7,284 nucleotides of DNA, from assembly GCA_024644145.1 (NCBI GenBank), contig JAHELO010000077.1, forward strand, positions 1 to 7,284, in the 5' to 3' direction. A program made the position numbers and the translations under genes. Below, piece by piece: positions 5,025-7,284 of the stretch. This stretch comes from Christiangramia sp. (GTDB lineage Bacteria; Bacteroidota; Bacteroidia; Flavobacteriales; Flavobacteriaceae). Every line of letters starts with the position of its first letter. The stretch's first letter is position 1. The notes beneath the pieces are model-generated. The model ran no database searches. It was not told the origin of the DNA and saw only the letters and a list, made by a program, of their open reading frames with translations.

Positions 5025-6611
5025 ATGCTGAGACGAAAATATATAATGTTATTGCTATTGGCCGGTATGTCTACTCTGGCGCAGGAAAAAAAGACCAAGG
5101 AGAGGGTTGAGAAAGCCAACTTCAGGGTGCAGATTTTTCAGAAGAGCGATGATACCGAGATCAAACTTGCACAACCTGATCCTGAATACAGAGATAAATT
5201 ACCAATTTCTGCCGCTATAAGGGATTCATCCAAGGTTAAGCTAAAAGATCTACCACAGGCCAAAAAAGTTGATTCCTTATGGAAACTGGAACTTACGAAT
5301 TCAGATCTGTATGAAAGTATGCAGAAAAGCATCAGGGAACAGGATTATGAAAAGGAGGTTTATAAAGAACTTCCTACAGATACCTTAAAAGCCCGATTAG
5401 CTAAACTTAACGCGCGCACGCCATTTAATGTTGAGTATAATCCTATCCTTGAAAGTGTAATTAATTCTTACCTGAAACGTAATAAGCAGGGTATGGAGCG
5501 CCTTATGGCGCTAAGTAAATATTATTTCCCATTATTTGAACAGGAACTGGACAGGTATGATATTCCTCTTGAGATCAAATATTTAGCTATAGTGGAGTCT
5601 GCCCTTAACCCTAAGGCGAAATCGCGGGTTGGAGCTACTGGTTTATGGCAGTTTATGTTCACTACAGGGAAGATGCATGGCCTGGACGTGAGCTCTTACG
5701 TAGATGAACGTATGGATCCAGAAAGGTCTACTGAAGCGGCTGCTCAATATCTGGCCAGTCTTTACAGGGTTTTCGGAGACTGGGACCTGGTCCTGGCTTC
5801 CTATAATTCTGGACCAGGGAATGTGTCTAAAGCCATTAGAAGAAGTGGCGGATCTAACGATTACTGGCAATTAAGAAGGTATCTTCCACGTGAAACTGCA
5901 GGATATGTACCAGCGTTTCTGGCGACATTATATCTTTTTGAATATGCTGATGAACATAATTTCCAGCCCAAAAATCCCGATGTGGTTTATTTTGAAACCG
6001 ATACTATTCAGGTAAAGCGTCTGTTGACCTTCGATCAGGTTTCTAAAGTAACAGGTGTAGAAAAGGAAATGCTTCAGTTTCTCAATCCTAGTTATAAACT
6101 GGACATAATTCCATTCGTAGAAGATGAGAAATACAGTTTAAGGCTTCCAAAGCCGGCCACGGGGAAATTCGTAAGTAACGAAAACGCCATTTATGAATTC
6201 GCAGAAACCCAGATCGCGGAGAAGAAGGAAGAACTCCCGCAATACGTAAAAACCGAGGATAGAATTCGCTATAAGGTTAGAAGCGGGGATTATTTGGGGA
6301 AAATTGCAGAAAAGTACGGAGTTGGTGTAAGCAGCATAAAACGCTGGAATAACATGCGAAGTAATAACCTCAGGGTAGGACAGTATTTAACGATATATCC
6401 TAGGAAACCGGTGGCTGTAGCCTCTTCTAAAAGCAAAACTTCAGCAACTAAAAGTTCAAATCCCAGGTTTTATACCGTAAAGCAAGGTGATTCACTGTGG
6501 AGTATTTCAAAAAAATTCCCGGGTGTTACGGTACAGAATTTGAAGTCCTGGAACGATATGAATACAAGCCGTCTAAAACCTGGGATGAAAATCAAGATTT
6601 CTAAAGGTTAA
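5025..6611 (+). CDS. membrane-associated or periplasmic lytic transglycosylase with two LysM domains (MltD-like)
   Basis: A 528-residue exported enzyme predicted to cleave the MurNAc-GlcNAc bond of peptidoglycan, leaving 1,6-anhydro ends. It has a type I signal peptide (MLRRKYIM, a leucine core, then TLA-QE, with cleavage likely after Ala19) and no lipobox, unlike E. coli MltD. A charged region of unknown function follows (about 20-140). The SLT (family 1) domain spans about residues 160-310: catalytic Glu191 in IVESALNPKAKS, then GATGLWQFM, ASYNSGPGNV and YLPRETAGYVPAFLA. Two LysM domains bind glycan strands: about 414-459 (YKVRSGDYLGKIAEKYGV) and about 482-527 (YTVKQGDSLWSISKKF), joined by a Ser/Lys-rich linker. 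All key motifs are intact. An alternative start at ATG 5046 would remove the basic RRK, so 5025 is preferred. Located 48 bases after pgk and 22 before the DUF4837 gene, it is probably in one operon with at least the latter. Confidence 0.93.
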   Translation: MLRRKYIMLLLLAGMSTLAQEKKTKERVEKANFRVQIFQKSDDTEIKLAQPDPEYRDKLPISAAIRDSSKVKLKDLPQAKKVDSLWKLELTNSDLYESMQKSIREQDYEKEVYKELPTDTLKARLAKLNARTPFNVEYNPILESVINSYLKRNKQGMERLMALSKYYFPLFEQELDRYDIPLEIKYLAIVESALNPKAKSRVGATGLWQFMFTTGKMHGLDVSSYVDERMDPERSTEAAAQYLASLYRVFGDWDLVLASYNSGPGNVSKAIRRSGGSNDYWQLRRYLPRETAGYVPAFLATLYLFEYADEHNFQPKNPDVVYFETDTIQVKRLLTFDQVSKVTGVEKEMLQFLNPSYKLDIIPFVEDEKYSLRLPKPATGKFVSNENAIYEFAETQIAEKKEELPQYVKTEDRIRYKVRSGDYLGKIAEKYGVGVSSIKRWNNMRSNNLRVGQYLTIYPRKPVAVASSKSKTSATKSSNPRFYTVKQGDSLWSISKKFPGVTVQNLKSWNDMNTSRLKPGMKIKISKG

Positions 6612-6633
6612 AACATTAATCAAATTCAATAGT

Positions 6634-7284
6634 ATGAAACGCAGCCTGATCCTGCTTACAAGTATTTTTCTTTTCATTTCATGTAAGAACGAAAAGTCCA
6701 CAACAGAAGACCGGATACTTTCAGATTCTTCAGGAAATATTAATCAGTTAACGGTTGTCATTGAGAATGAATTATGGAAAAATGAAGTAGGGGAGGCCAT
6801 AAGGACAAATTTTGCAGCCCCGGTTGATGGACTTCCTCAGGAGGAGCCATTGTTCAGCCTGAGCCAGATCCCTCCGGAAACCTTTACAGGCTTTGTAAGG
6901 AATAGCAGGATCTTTTTAAAGGTTGAAAAGAATGGTAAACCAGGGATGAACCTGATAAGGGATGAATTTGCCAGACCACAGACCGGCATAGTGATCATGG
7001 GAAGCAATTCTGAAGAGCTCATAGAGGTTATAAATCAAAAAGCAGATTCAATTGTTGATCTACTGAAAAAGACTGAGTTAACCGAGAAGCAAAGAAGGAT
7101 TCGTAAATCTCTGAAAAAGGATGATGGCTTGAGTGAGAAATTTGGGATAAGCCTGAAATTCCCTTCAGCCTACCGGTATGCGAAAGAGGATAAGAGCTTT
7201 TCATGGATAAGAAAAGAGATCCCAAAGGGAAGTATGGAGATCCTGGTATATGAAGTGCCAATAAGCAAAATTGAGAACGATTCC
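6634..7284 (+). CDS. DUF4837-family lipoprotein, N-terminal part (runs off the window)
   Basis: An open frame of 217 codons from ATG 6634 to the last base, with no stop codon, so the gene continues beyond the window; from memory, family members are about 320-330 residues. The N-terminus is a lipoprotein signal: MKRS, hydrophobic LILLTSIFLF, then ISC with Cys17 as the predicted lipid anchor, followed by KNEK, which carries no acidic surface-export signal. Recognisable family segments are LTVVIENELWKNEVGEAIR (about 36-54), LPQEEPLFSLSQIPPETF (about 62-80), LIRDEFARPQTGIVI and FGISLKFPSAYRY, then SFSWIRKEIPKGSMEILVY. The function of this Bacteroidota-specific family is unknown. It starts 22 bases after the transglycosylase stop codon with no promoter in between, which suggests co-transcription and an envelope-related role; that role is inference from context. 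No Shine-Dalgarno sequence is seen. Confidence 0.88.
   Translation, partial: MKRSLILLTSIFLFISCKNEKSTTEDRILSDSSGNINQLTVVIENELWKNEVGEAIRTNFAAPVDGLPQEEPLFSLSQIPPETFTGFVRNSRIFLKVEKNGKPGMNLIRDEFARPQTGIVIMGSNSEELIEVINQKADSIVDLLKKTELTEKQRRIRKSLKKDDGLSEKFGISLKFPSAYRYAKEDKSFSWIRKEIPKGSMEILVYEVPISKIENDS

Noticed and set aside
6837..7261. Two minus-strand open frames of 61 and 77 codons near the right end.
   Set aside because: They are antisense to the DUF4837 lipoprotein gene, which has a signal peptide, lipobox and recognisable family segments and runs open to the window edge.

Overview
The window looks like chromosomal DNA from a member of the Bacteroidota, most likely a marine Flavobacteriaceae species; a Gramella/Christiangramia-like genome is my guess from protein resemblance, not a search. 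The grounds are: AT-rich DNA; almost no Shine-Dalgarno sequences, with A-rich leaders instead; exact copies of the Bacteroidota -7 promoter element (TAnnTTTG); and protein types typical of the group (a DUF4837 lipoprotein, an OmpH-like lipoprotein, a signal-peptide-bearing transglycosylase with two LysM domains). Almost everything is housekeeping. I see no mobile element, CRISPR array, tRNA, rRNA or clear sign of recent gene transfer.

Layout. 1-423 (+) is the C-terminal end of mnmG (tRNA wobble-uridine modification). Seven bases later, 431-1324 (+) encodes a class I SAM-dependent methyltransferase whose start codon lies inside a perfect 16-bp palindrome that matches the chromosomal ParB-binding centromere site parS (432-447). 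A 218-bp intergenic region (1325-1542) holds a weak hairpin, a composite direct/inverted repeat and a good Bacteroidota promoter. It leads into an OmpH/Skp-like lipoprotein (1543-2097). A strong symmetrical terminator (2114-2150) separates this from a convergent minus-strand pair: holB (DNA polymerase III delta prime, 2566-3723) followed 2 bases later by a small four-helix DoxX-like membrane protein (2168-2563).

A 68-bp divergent promoter region (3724-3791) separates holB from pgk (3792-4976). After pgk, on the same strand and at short spacing, come a lytic transglycosylase with two LysM domains (5025-6611) and the first 217 codons of a DUF4837 lipoprotein (from 6634), which runs off the end. 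These three may be one transcription unit combining glycolysis and cell-envelope upkeep.

The most notable point is the parS site. It implies that this locus lies in the origin-proximal domain bound by ParB, and it fixes the N-terminal residues of the methyltransferase (MFHVEQ). I did not find a convincing undescribed system; the other findings are modest regulatory or protein-level oddities.
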